From assembly GCF_900313065.1 (NCBI RefSeq), contig NZ_OMPU01000011.1, positions 124,001 through 188,000 of the forward strand: DNA of 64,000 nucleotides, written 5' to 3'. The DNA comes from Kiloniella sp. EL199. GTDB taxonomy: Bacteria; Pseudomonadota; Alphaproteobacteria; Kiloniellales; Kiloniellaceae. How positions within the stretch are numbered: position 1 is the first letter of the stretch; every line of letters starts with the position of its first letter. Positions 1 through 8,022 of the stretch are shown here, one piece after another. The notes beneath the pieces are model-generated. The model ran no database searches. It was not told the origin of the DNA and saw only the letters and a program-made list of their open reading frames with translations. A program made the position numbers and the translations under genes.

Positions 1-674
1 AAGATCTTTCCTGGCTTGGCCTAAAATGGCCTGATCTCCCGCGTGTTCAGTCTGAACATATGGATGATTATCAACAAGCTCTCACAAAGCTAAAAGATCA
101 CAATCTCCTTTATCCGTGTTTTTGCACGCGCAAAGAAATTCAGAATGAAGTACAACAATCCGGACGCGCCCCACACGGGCCAGATGGATTAATATATCCG
201 GGCACCTGTAGAAACCTGTCTTTGTCACAAAGAGAAAGACGCATCGCGCAAGGAGACGGCTATGCGTTACGCCTGAACATGGCTCGGGCCTGCCCTTTAG
301 CAGGAGAGCTATATTGGCTGGATCAGAGGAAAGGCAAGATCAAGGCAACACCTGAAATTTTTGGCGACATTGTCCTTGCTAGAAAAGACATTCACACCAG
401 TTATCATCTATCTGTTACTGTTGATGACGCGCTTCAAAATATATCCTGTATAACCCGAGGCACAGACCTCTTTGAAGCCACACATATTCACAGACTTTTA
501 CAAGCCTTGTTAAAATTACCTGTGCCGACATGGCATCATCACGACCTGATCCATGATGACAAAGGCAACCGGCTCGCCAAACGACATAACGCCCTCGCCA
601 TCAGAGAACTCAGAGAACAGGGAAAAAATCCTGACGACATCAAAAAGATGGTTGGGTTGGCAAATGAGGGATAA
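1..674 (+). CDS. gluQ: glutamyl-Q tRNA(Asp) synthetase, 5'-truncated by window edge
   Basis: GluQ activates glutamate and attaches it to queuosine in the anticodon loop of tRNA-Asp. It resembles the catalytic core of GluRS without an anticodon-binding domain. The frame is open from base 3 (visible start DLSWLGLKW) and the HIGH motif lies outside the window. Internal Met60 is therefore not the start. A zinc site C-x-C plus Y-x3-C is visible (CFC near base 117, YPGTC near base 200). The KMSKS equivalent is degenerate, RLAKR, as is common in alphaproteobacterial GluQ. It converges on the next gene with only 23 bp between stops. Confidence 0.93.
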   Translation, partial: DLSWLGLKWPDLPRVQSEHMDDYQQALTKLKDHNLLYPCFCTRKEIQNEVQQSGRAPHGPDGLIYPGTCRNLSLSQRERRIAQGDGYALRLNMARACPLAGELYWLDQRKGKIKATPEIFGDIVLARKDIHTSYHLSVTVDDALQNISCITRGTDLFEATHIHRLLQALLKLPVPTWHHHDLIHDDKGNRLAKRHNALAIRELREQGKNPDDIKKMVGLANEG

Positions 675-697
675 AAACCCTTAATCTAAAAATCAGC

Positions 698-2356
698 TTA
701 ATTGCGGCCAGATAAAAGCCCACGCGCAATGACCTGTGCCTGTATTTCCGCCGCACCTTCGAAGATATTCAAGATACGCGCATCACATAGTACCCGGCTG
801 ATTTTGTATTCTTCGGCGTAGCCATTACCACCATGAATTTGCAGTGCGTTATCTGCATTTGACCATGCAACACGAGCCCCAAGTAGCTTAGCCATGCCAG
901 CTTCGATATCACAGCGACGATCCGAATCCTTCTCTCGCGCGGAAGCGTAGGTCAATTGACGCGCAATCATGGTTTCAACTGTCATCCAAACCAGCTTCCC
1001 GTAAACTCTGGGAAAATTGTACAATGACTTACCAAACTGGATACGGTCGTGTGCGTATTGCATCCCAAGTTCCAGGGCACACTGAGCAACCCCAACCGCC
1101 CTTGCAGCTGTCTGAATTCTTGCAGATTCAAAAGTTGCCATTAGCTGTTTAAATCCTTGCCCCTCTTCCGCCCCAAGCAGGTTTTCTTTTTTGACTTCAA
1201 AACCGTCAAAACCAAGTTCGTATTCCTTCATACCGCGATAGCCGAGTACCTTGATTTCTCCGCCAGTCATGCCCTCAGCCGGGAAATCTTCGACATCATT
1301 TCCTCTGGGCTTTTCCGCAATAAACATGGAAAGACCTTTATAACCGGGCTCATCCGGGTTGGTTCGTGCCAACAAGGTCATCACATCGCTTCGAGATGCA
1401 TGTGTAATCCAGGTCTTGTTACCTGTTATTTTGTAGCAATCTCCAGACAACACTGCCCGTGTTTTTAAAGAGCCCAAATCTGACCCGGTATTAGGTTCGG
1501 TAAAGACAGCCGTTGGTAAAATTTCACCTGAGGAAATCAGCGGGAGCCACTTTTGTTTTTGCTCTTCAGTCCCCCCCAAACGAATGAGTTCTGCGGCAAT
1601 TTCCGACCGTGTTCCCAAAGATCCCAACCCGATATAGCCACGGGACAGTTCTTCGGTCACGACACACATCGCCGTCTTTCCCATTCCTAAGCCACCATAT
1701 TCTTCAGGAACTGTAAGGCCAAAAATGCCTAACTCCGCCAGTTGCTCGACAACTTCTATTGGAATGAGCTCATCCTTTAAATGCCATTCATGCGCGGCAT
1801 CACTGTAATCATCGGCAACTTTTCCGAACTGATCCCTGACCATCTCCAGTATTTCATCGCCAAGCCCCAAAGTCCCGAAATCCTTGCTCTCAAGACTGTT
1901 CACCAACAGATCAGCCAAGGCTTTTCTGTTCTCTTTTGTATTCCCATCAGCAATCAACGCACGAACATCGTTCGTATGAAAATTTAACAATTGAGTTTCT
2001 TCTAGTCCCAAATCCTGAGGACGCAGGATTTCAACCTGGCTAATTGCAATCCCACCAGATAGCTGAGACAGATATTCGCCAAAGGCTATTTTGAGGATAA
2101 GCTGCTCGAGTTCGCGAAACTCAGTTTCATTATCCAACCGCTGCGCCCAAAGCAGCATATTCTCCAATGCAGATACATAAGTCGCCATCCAGGCATAGCC
2201 ATGAGCTGCAAACTGGTTCTCTTCGATTAAGCTTGCTGATATACGATCACCATCAGTCGTTTGCTCCACCAGATAATCGTGCGCTTTTTCCTGTAAGGAT
2301 TTGGCCAAAGTAATTGCTTTTTCACAACGAGAAAAAAGCACATGATTTTCAGACAT
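698..2356 (-). CDS. mcd: (2S)-methylsuccinyl-CoA dehydrogenase (acyl-CoA dehydrogenase family)
   Basis: Mcd oxidises (2S)-methylsuccinyl-CoA to mesaconyl-CoA in the ethylmalonyl-CoA pathway. It is a FAD enzyme expected to pass electrons to electron-transfer flavoprotein. The 552 residues are longer than an ordinary acyl-CoA dehydrogenase (about 380). The extra N-terminal helical region (about residues 1-160, with RPQDLGL) is typical of Mcd. The core follows with EEYGGLGMG, FTEPNTGSDLGS, the C-terminal RIQFGKSLYNFP and IHGGNGY. The ATG at 2356 has AGAGG seven bases upstream. It lies downstream of ccr on the same strand, across a structured 207-bp gap. The Mcd assignment over a generic acyl-CoA dehydrogenase rests on the N-terminal extension and the ccr/ecm neighbours. 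Confidence 0.9.
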   Translation of the reverse strand: MSENHVLFSRCEKAITLAKSLQEKAHDYLVEQTTDGDRISASLIEENQFAAHGYAWMATYVSALENMLLWAQRLDNETEFRELEQLILKIAFGEYLSQLSGGIAISQVEILRPQDLGLEETQLLNFHTNDVRALIADGNTKENRKALADLLVNSLESKDFGTLGLGDEILEMVRDQFGKVADDYSDAAHEWHLKDELIPIEVVEQLAELGIFGLTVPEEYGGLGMGKTAMCVVTEELSRGYIGLGSLGTRSEIAAELIRLGGTEEQKQKWLPLISSGEILPTAVFTEPNTGSDLGSLKTRAVLSGDCYKITGNKTWITHASRSDVMTLLARTNPDEPGYKGLSMFIAEKPRGNDVEDFPAEGMTGGEIKVLGYRGMKEYELGFDGFEVKKENLLGAEEGQGFKQLMATFESARIQTAARAVGVAQCALELGMQYAHDRIQFGKSLYNFPRVYGKLVWMTVETMIARQLTYASAREKDSDRRCDIEAGMAKLLGARVAWSNADNALQIHGGNGYAEEYKISRVLCDARILNIFEGAAEIQAQVIARGLLSGRN

Positions 2357-2473
2357 TTTTCTGCCTCTAAAGAATTAACCGGATATAGATCTTCTAAATA
2401 GCTAGCCCGCCATTAATCAGAGGGAAAATAGCTAAATAGAAGTCTGTCAAAACAAGACATAGCAACGAAAAAG

Positions 2474-2552
2474 GCCGATAAGCGCAACGCCTCTATCACA
2501 AAGAGCGACAGAGATATGCATCCGTATTTGCATAACCATCACACTTATCGGC
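2474..2552 (-). ncRNA. Predicted three-way-junction RNA between ccr and mcd, followed by a U-tract
   Basis: Read on the minus strand, 12 bases after the ccr stop, a perfect 9-bp closing stem (2544-2552 with 2474-2482) encloses two hairpins. P2 is 2529-2534 paired with 2515-2520, 6 bp, with an 8-nt loop. P3 is 2507-2513 paired with 2491-2497, 7 bp including one G-U that pairs only in the minus-strand transcript, with a 9-nt loop. One base separates P2 from P3; the other junction segments are 9 and 8 nt. Five U residues lie just after the closing stem (2468-2472). It could be an elaborate terminator of ccr, a 3'-end-derived small RNA, or a leader of mcd. The sequence matches no RNA family that I recognise. 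Confidence 0.5.
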
Positions 2553-2563
2553 AGCAGGAAACT

Positions 2564-3847
2564 TTAAGCGTCAATCACATCTTCCAGTGTACGTAACCCT
2601 GGTCGTGTTGACTGAACCAACACAGCCATATTTCCAGGCTTGTGTTCGTTATTCATCATCTTGGTATGCGCCCGCGGGATATCATCCCATGAAAAGACTT
2701 CTGACATACAAGGGTCCAGGCGCTGTTCAATAACCAGTTGATTTGCCTGCGAGGCCTGTTTCAGGTTTGCAAAATGGCTTCCCTGAATTCGCTTTTGACG
2801 CATCCAGACAAAGCGCGCATCAAACGTCAGGTTAAAGCCCGTCGTTCCCGCACAGAAAACGACCATGCCGCCACGTTTCACAATATTACAGCTAACCGGG
2901 AAGGTTTGTTCACCTGGATGCTCAAAGACAAAATCAACATCATTCCCCTTGCCCGTAATATCCCAGATTGCCTTCCCGAACTTGCGAACTTCTTTCATAT
3001 ATTCTTTGTAACCTTCGACATCATTCACCTCGGGCAGACGCCCCCAGCAATCGAAATCTCGACGGTTCAAAACGCCCTTGGCACCAAGAGACATCACAAA
3101 GTCACGTTTGGTTTCATCAGAAATAACACCGATGGCATTTGCACCAGCTGTGGCAATTAGCTGAATAGCCATCGACCCCAAACCACCGGAAGCCCCCCAA
3201 ACCAATACATTATGGCCCGGTCTCAAGATATGGGGGCGATGCCCAAACAGCATGCGATAGGCCGTAGCCAGAGTCAGAGTGTAACAAGCGGACTCTTCCC
3301 ATGTCAGGTGACGAGGACGATGCATAAGCTGTTGGGACTGGACCCGTGTAAACTGTGCAAAAGATCCATCTGGTGTTTCGTAACCCCAAATACGTTGGGA
3401 GGTAGAAAACATGGGGTCACCCCCATTACACTCTTCATCGTCCCCGTCATCCTGATTACAATGAACAATGACTTCATCGCCGACTTTCCAGCGGGTCACC
3501 TTTGACCCCACGGCCCAGACAATCCCGGACGCATCAGATCCCGCAATATGGTAGGGTTCCTTGTGTACATCAAAAACTGAAATTGGCTTACCAAGACCCG
3601 CCCAAACACCGTTGTAATTCACACCAGCGGCCATCACGAGAACAAGAACTTCGTTATTCTCTAACTTTGGAATATCGACGACTTCAACCTGCATCGCCTG
3701 TTCAGGGTTCCCTTGACGCTCCCGGCGAATAGTCCAGGCATACATCTGCTTGGGCACATGCCCCATCGGGGGAATTTCCCCAACTTCATAAAGATCTTTT
3801 TTTTCCTGATGTGCCGTAATGTCCACGACTTTTGCTGTTTCACTCAT
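2564..3847 (-). CDS. ccr: crotonyl-CoA carboxylase/reductase
   Basis: Ccr reductively carboxylates crotonyl-CoA with NADPH and CO2 to (2S)-ethylmalonyl-CoA, the committing step of the ethylmalonyl-CoA pathway. It is a zinc-free member of the medium-chain dehydrogenase family. Visible marks are the N-terminal GHVPKQMYAW, the QRIWGYETPDGSFAQF segment, the dinucleotide-binding GASGGLGSMAIQL and the C-terminal GSHFANLKQA. The ATG at 3847 (MSETAKVVDI) is chosen because AAGG sits five bases upstream; in-frame starts at 3868 and 3919 would add 7 or 24 unconserved residues. The gene is divergent from ecm and upstream of mcd. Confidence 0.95.
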   Translation of the reverse strand: MSETAKVVDITAHQEKKDLYEVGEIPPMGHVPKQMYAWTIRRERQGNPEQAMQVEVVDIPKLENNEVLVLVMAAGVNYNGVWAGLGKPISVFDVHKEPYHIAGSDASGIVWAVGSKVTRWKVGDEVIVHCNQDDGDDEECNGGDPMFSTSQRIWGYETPDGSFAQFTRVQSQQLMHRPRHLTWEESACYTLTLATAYRMLFGHRPHILRPGHNVLVWGASGGLGSMAIQLIATAGANAIGVISDETKRDFVMSLGAKGVLNRRDFDCWGRLPEVNDVEGYKEYMKEVRKFGKAIWDITGKGNDVDFVFEHPGEQTFPVSCNIVKRGGMVVFCAGTTGFNLTFDARFVWMRQKRIQGSHFANLKQASQANQLVIEQRLDPCMSEVFSWDDIPRAHTKMMNNEHKPGNMAVLVQSTRPGLRTLEDVIDA

Positions 3848-3933
3848 CTTAGCCTTATCCCCATTCATGCCACCTTGCTGGTGGTCTTTAATGTCGCCCG
3901 GAATGGCAAAAAATTTCACTCTCGTTAGAAATC

Positions 3934-3965
3934 AGTTTAGCTCGAGTTGATTTTTTTGCAATGCA
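3934..3965 (-). promoter_or_regulatory. Candidate ccr promoter overlapping a TGC-N3-GCA palindrome (PhaR-box-like)
   Basis: In the AT-rich gap between divergent ccr and ecm, the minus strand carries TTGCAA (3956-3961) and TAAACT (3934-3939) spaced 16 bp, a plausible -35/-10 pair for ccr. The -35 overlaps the palindrome TGCAATGCA at 3957-3965. This has the TGC-N3-GCA core of the CTGC-N3/4-GCAG operator described for the PHB regulator PhaR of Rhodobacter. A phaR gene lies at about 35.4 kb. That PhaR binds here is inference. No clear promoter for ecm was found in the same gap. Confidence 0.35.
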
Positions 3966-4064
3966 CAATTATTATATTTTTACTAAACACTGGATAATAT
4001 AGTAATTTTATGTCCATATCTTAATAAAATAACGACAAAAACGAAATATTTAGGGAAATTTCGA

Positions 4065-6092
4065 ATGCCAGAGGCCTCAAAAAAAACAATTAATGACGCA
4101 CATGCAGCAAAGCCTGCTGATCGCCCTTGGTTATTCAGAACCTATGCGGGGCATTCCACCGCCCAAACATCCAATAAACTATACAAAACGAATCTGGAAA
4201 AGGGGCAAACTGGTTTGTCTGTAGCCTTTGATCTTCCAACTCAAACAGGTTACGACTCGGATCATGTATTGGCACAAGGCGAAGTAGGTAAGGTGGGCGT
4301 TCCGATCTCTCATCTGGGGGATATGGAAACACTGTTTCACGAAATTCCGCTGGATCAGATGAATACATCCATGACTATCAATGCGACTGCACCGTGGTTA
4401 TTGGCACTCTACATTGCCTGTGCAGAAAAACAGGGCGTGGATCGCAGCAAACTTTCAGGTACAACACAGAACGATCTGATCAAAGAATATCTGTCTCGCG
4501 GCACTTATATTTTCCCACCACAGCAATCCATGCGCCTTATTACTGATGTGATTTCCTTTACCTACAATGAAGTTCCCAAGTGGAACCCCATGAATGTCTG
4601 CTCCTACCACCTTCAGGAAGCAGGCGCGACACCCGTACAGGAACTTGCTTACGCATTGGCAACTGCCATATCCGTGCTTGATGCTGTCAAAGCTTCCGGA
4701 CAAGTACCGGATCATGATTTTTCAAGAGTCGTTGGCAGGATTTCATTTTTCGTAAACGCCGGAGTGCGCTTTGTAACCGAGCTTTGCAAAATGCGGGCCT
4801 TCACAAGACTCTGGGATGAAATCTGCCAGGAACGATACGGCGTGACGGAAGAAAAATATCGACGTTTCAGATATGGCGTTCAGGTTAATTCCCTTGGCCT
4901 CACGGAACAACAACCTGAAAATAACGTCTATCGTATCCTGCTCGAAATGTTAGCCGTTGTTCTTTCCAAAGATGCCAGAGCCCGCGCGGTCCAGCTTCCG
5001 GCCTGGAACGAAGCTATGGGACTCCCACGCCCTTGGGATCAACAATGGTCTCTCAGATTACAACAAATTGTGGCCTTTGAATCCGACCTCCTTGAATATG
5101 GTGATATCTTCAACGGCTCGACAGAAATTGAGAATAAAGTTCAAACGCTCATGGACGAAGCAAAAGAAGAGCTTGCCCGCATAGAAGAAATGGGGGGCGC
5201 AGTCGCTGCGGTTGAAAGCTCTTACATGAAAGGTAAACTGGTTGAATCAGCTGCACAAAGATTCAGGGATATCGAAAGCGGCGATCTCACGGTAATCGGG
5301 GTCAACAAGCATACAGAAACAGAGCCCTCTCCCCTTACCACGGGCGAAGATAGCGGCTTCCTAAAAACTGATGATGCAGCAGAAGCGCAACAAGTTGAAA
5401 AATTAAACCTCTGGCGTCAGAACAGAAATGCTGATGACGTTGAACAAGCACTTTCTCAACTTCGAACTGCGGCCTTGGAAAACAACAATATCATGGAAAG
5501 CTCCATCGCCTGTGCGCACGCCGGGATCACAACAGGCGAATGGGCGCAAACTCTTCGGGAGATCTTTGGTGAGTTCCGCGCCCCAACAGGTGTTGGCCAA
5601 AGCATGTCAAACGAGAATGACAGACATAGCATTGCAAAAATACGCGCAGATCTGGATCAACTGACCAAAAATCTGGGGCGTCGCCCCAAAATGCTTGTTG
5701 GTAAACCGGGACTCGACGGCCATTCAAACGGTGCAGAGCAAATCGCAGTGCGTGCAAAAGAAGCTGGATACGAAGTCGTCTACGAAGGCATTCGGCTAAC
5801 ACCTGCACAAATTGTAAATGCCGCACTGGAAGAAGGTGTTCACATCATAGGTCTCTCTATTCTTTCCGGGTCCCACATTCCCTTGGTCAAAGAGATCATC
5901 CTGAAAATGGAAAAGGTCGGAATTACCGACATCCCAGTAGTTGTTGGCGGCATTATTCCAAAAGAAGACGCCGAACAACTGTTGGAATTGGGTGTATCCG
6001 CTGTCTATACGCCAAAGGATTTTGATCTTGGCTCAATCCTAAATGATATAACGAGCATTTTGTCCGCTCCCTATAAAACGACTGCAGAGTAA
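4065..6092 (+). CDS. ecm: ethylmalonyl-CoA mutase (adenosylcobalamin-dependent)
   Basis: Ecm (formerly MeaA) rearranges (2R)-ethylmalonyl-CoA to (2S)-methylsuccinyl-CoA. Residues about 20-520 form the methylmalonyl-CoA-mutase-type barrel (LSVAFDLPTQTGYDSDH, the TINATAPW segment, GTTQNDLIKEY). Residues about 545-670 form the cobalamin domain with the base-off D-x-H-x2-G motif in GLDGHSNG, then LSILSGSH and VVVGGIIP. The 675-residue length fits Ecm, which carries both domains in one chain. The ATG at 4065 follows AGGGA. The gene faces away from ccr, whose product it uses after epimerisation; the epimerase is not in this window. The adenosyltransferase at 8.0 kb can supply its cofactor. Confidence 0.94.
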   Translation: MPEASKKTINDAHAAKPADRPWLFRTYAGHSTAQTSNKLYKTNLEKGQTGLSVAFDLPTQTGYDSDHVLAQGEVGKVGVPISHLGDMETLFHEIPLDQMNTSMTINATAPWLLALYIACAEKQGVDRSKLSGTTQNDLIKEYLSRGTYIFPPQQSMRLITDVISFTYNEVPKWNPMNVCSYHLQEAGATPVQELAYALATAISVLDAVKASGQVPDHDFSRVVGRISFFVNAGVRFVTELCKMRAFTRLWDEICQERYGVTEEKYRRFRYGVQVNSLGLTEQQPENNVYRILLEMLAVVLSKDARARAVQLPAWNEAMGLPRPWDQQWSLRLQQIVAFESDLLEYGDIFNGSTEIENKVQTLMDEAKEELARIEEMGGAVAAVESSYMKGKLVESAAQRFRDIESGDLTVIGVNKHTETEPSPLTTGEDSGFLKTDDAAEAQQVEKLNLWRQNRNADDVEQALSQLRTAALENNNIMESSIACAHAGITTGEWAQTLREIFGEFRAPTGVGQSMSNENDRHSIAKIRADLDQLTKNLGRRPKMLVGKPGLDGHSNGAEQIAVRAKEAGYEVVYEGIRLTPAQIVNAALEEGVHIIGLSILSGSHIPLVKEIILKMEKVGITDIPVVVGGIIPKEDAEQLLELGVSAVYTPKDFDLGSILNDITSILSAPYKTTAE

Positions 6093-6314
6093 CTTTCTGT
6101 ATCTGTTTTATTAGACAAAAAGCAACTTCAAGAGAGAATGAATGGCGCACATTTCATTCAAGCAAGAACGAATAAGCTTTAGCGTTAACTCGTGCTCACT
6201 AAAAAGTGAGTTCCAATCGCAAAAATCCACTCCCATTTAATCTTAAGAAAGTTCATGCATGGCCCTTGTAATAGCTGATGCCATCCATACATAGATCATC
6301 AAATTCAATTTTTC

Positions 6315-6345
6315 GTACTTAGACATTTGTTTTGTCAGTACTTTT
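6315..6345 (+). terminator. Weak hairpin with U-tract downstream of ecm
   Basis: GTACT (6315-6319) pairs with AGTAC (6337-6341), and inside it GACA pairs with TGTC around the loop TTTGTTT. TTTT follows immediately. The stem is AU-rich with a two-base bulge, so it is at best a weak intrinsic terminator for ecm, 220 bp past its stop. Two other small hairpins precede it (6136-6159 and 6195-6210) without T-tracts. The rest of 6093-6314 shows no gene. Confidence 0.3.
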
Positions 6346-6374
6346 AAGCCCAATTGATGGGCAAAGAGATCAAA

Positions 6375-6554
6375 ATGAACCTTTTATTCCGTATCGCTTT
6401 TTCAGCCGCTCTTCTCGTCTTTGGCGTTATGTTCCTTGGACGGTCCCATGCGCCTAACATTCAACCAACAACTATTCTCGAATCAAAAAGTTCTACTGAC
6501 GCTCCTCAAGAATTAATGGAGCTAAACAGCACAACATCAACCAAACACAGTTAA
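6375..6554 (+). CDS. Small single-helix membrane or secreted protein, unknown function
   Basis: This is a 59-residue product not recognised from any family. It starts MNLLFRIAFSAALLVFGVMF, a hydrophobic stretch that could be a signal anchor or signal peptide. A short polar Ser/Thr-rich tail follows, ending NSTTSTKHS. The ATG at 6375 is preferred over the in-frame ATG at 6354 because AAGAG lies six bases upstream. There is no signal-peptidase-II cysteine. It stands alone between ecm and the Nudix gene. It could be a chance frame, but the hydrophobic segment and ribosome-binding site favour a real small gene. Confidence 0.45.
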   Translation: MNLLFRIAFSAALLVFGVMFLGRSHAPNIQPTTILESKSSTDAPQELMELNSTTSTKHS

Positions 6555-6699
6555 TATAAACATTCAAAGCCGATTTTAATCCAAATCAAGTATTTTACTT
6601 TTGATTATCGTACATAAATCCCATTGCTAATAAATCTGGGGAACCGCAATATACTCCTGAAATAATGCATCCCCGCAGCAAATAGTTCAGGAGTTTTCT

Positions 6700-7560
6700 T
6701 TGTCTCTAATAGAGCGCGTCAAAACTTGCCATTTCTGGCAGCCAGAAAATTATCGCCCCTTCATCGTCAACAATGAAATTCATGGGCATATCACACATAA
6801 CTTGGCAACGAAGCTCAAAGATTTTAACTCCGTCTTTAACGTATCATCAAAAAGTGTCGCCCTGTCAGATAAACTGACAACATTCGAAAGTCGCACACGC
6901 GAAATCGAGGGTGTGATCAAAGTGTTGGTAAAAGAAGGCATCATCCCCAGATGGCGAGATGAAGAATACGCCGTAACTAATAGTTGGCACTTGTCCCCTT
7001 TATTTAAAATGGATCGCGGAGCTTCTGGCCACTTTGGTATTCGCAGTTACGGTGTTCATGTAAACGGCCTCGTAAAGAGCGAAGAAGGTTTAAAAATTTG
7101 GATTGGAAAACGCTCCCTCACAAAACCCAACGCACCAGGAGAGCTGGACCATATCGTCGCAGGGGGGCAACCTTATGGATTGAGCATACTGGAAAATCTG
7201 ATCAAAGAAGCTGAAGAAGAAGCCAACATACCCCGCGCGATATCCTCAGCAGCCAAAGCAACAGGTATGGTTTCCTATCGATGCGAACGCCCTGATGGTC
7301 TGAAAAATGATCATCTCTATACTTATGACCTGTATCTGGATGAAAGCTTTGTTCCACAAAACATGGATGGTGAAGTAGAGGAATTTTACCTTTGGCCCAT
7401 AGAAAAAGTCATTGATCGCATCACAAATACAGATGATTTCAAATACAATGTCAGCCTTGTTTTAATACATTTCCTGATCAGAGAAGGGTATCTCACCCCT
7501 GATGACGATGCTTATTCAGATCTGATCAAAGGTATGCACCGTCAAGACATAACATCGTAA
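6700..7560 (+). CDS. DUF4743 / Nudix hydrolase family protein
   Basis: This family combines an N-terminal DUF4743 region (residues about 1-120, WRDEEYAV near 88) with a C-terminal Nudix hydrolase fold. It resembles the thiamine-pyrophosphokinase-associated Nudix proteins of fungi and plants. The Nudix box is divergent: a glycine pair (AGGQPYG, near 155) leads into the helix LIKEAEEEANI, where the acidic EEEA residues would bind metal. The canonical Arg of REUxEE is Lys. The start is TTG at 6700, set by a strong CAGGAG six bases upstream (6688-6693). The substrate is unknown; damaged thiamine diphosphates are reported for relatives. Confidence 0.85.
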   Translation: MSLIERVKTCHFWQPENYRPFIVNNEIHGHITHNLATKLKDFNSVFNVSSKSVALSDKLTTFESRTREIEGVIKVLVKEGIIPRWRDEEYAVTNSWHLSPLFKMDRGASGHFGIRSYGVHVNGLVKSEEGLKIWIGKRSLTKPNAPGELDHIVAGGQPYGLSILENLIKEAEEEANIPRAISSAAKATGMVSYRCERPDGLKNDHLYTYDLYLDESFVPQNMDGEVEEFYLWPIEKVIDRITNTDDFKYNVSLVLIHFLIREGYLTPDDDAYSDLIKGMHRQDITS

Positions 7561-7602
7561 TTTGTAAAACCGGAAAAAACATTAGCCAGATGCAGAGATA
7601 AC

Positions 7603-7630
7603 TCCCCAAATACACGGGTAATTTCGGGGA
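7603..7630 (+). other. Hairpin and duplicated ribosome-binding segment before the HIG1 gene
   Basis: TCCCCAAAT (7603-7611) pairs with ATTT-C-GGGGA (7621-7630) around a 9-nt loop. The 3' arm runs into the first of two tandem copies of GGGAAATAATT (7627-7637 and 7640-7650). The second copy ends at the ATG of the next gene and serves as its Shine-Dalgarno region. The hairpin could end the Nudix transcript or affect ribosome access. No T-tract follows. Confidence 0.35.
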
Positions 7631-7650
7631 AATAATTCAGGGAAATAATT

Positions 7651-7848
7651 ATGGATAGTTTTTTAAATATCTTGATGGTGCTTTCGCTAGTTATCGTCGT
7701 CGTCATCCTTTTTGCCGGACTTATCAGTATGGCGCGTGGTGGTGAATACAACAAAGAACATGCGAATAAATTCATGCGCTATCGTGTCTTGGCCCAAGGA
7801 ATTGCACTCATCGTTTTCCTGATCGCGTTTTGGGCCAAAAACCAATAA
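7651..7848 (+). CDS. HIG1-domain / twin transmembrane protein
   Basis: This 65-residue protein has two membrane helices (residues about 6-26 and 45-62) separated by the polar loop MARGGEYNKEHANKFMRYRV. This is the layout and signature of the HIG1 family. In mitochondria these proteins associate with respiratory complexes III and IV. In alphaproteobacteria the family is common but its role is poorly defined; inner-membrane location is inferred. The start is well set by the tandem GGGAAATAATT segment ending at the ATG. It stands as its own short unit before the adenosyltransferase gene. Confidence 0.8.
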   Translation: MDSFLNILMVLSLVIVVVILFAGLISMARGGEYNKEHANKFMRYRVLAQGIALIVFLIAFWAKNQ

Positions 7849-8022
7849 GCGCAAACTAAAACAGTTGAACGTTTTTCGTGTAAGAAAATTTCAGCCTAAT
7901 TCGTCAAAAGTCAGTCGCATCGGTGATATATCCCTCAAGTTCTTCCAGGGTATTCTTCTTCTGACAGTTAAAGAAAAAGGAAGGACGATAAACTCAACCC
8001 TTTAGAAAGAGAGCTTGCTGTC

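Noticed and set aside
2445-2450. TTGACA on the minus strand as a separate mcd promoter
   Set aside because: The only -10-like TATTTT is spaced 14 bp, which is too short for a sigma-70 promoter.
6195-6210. CTCACT-AAAA-AGTGAG hairpin downstream of ecm as terminator
   Set aside because: A 6-bp stem without any following T-tract is too weak.
7849-8022. Cobalamin riboswitch upstream of the adenosyltransferase gene or ecm
   Set aside because: No B12-box-like GCCACTG element or matching multi-stem structure could be seen in either upstream gap.
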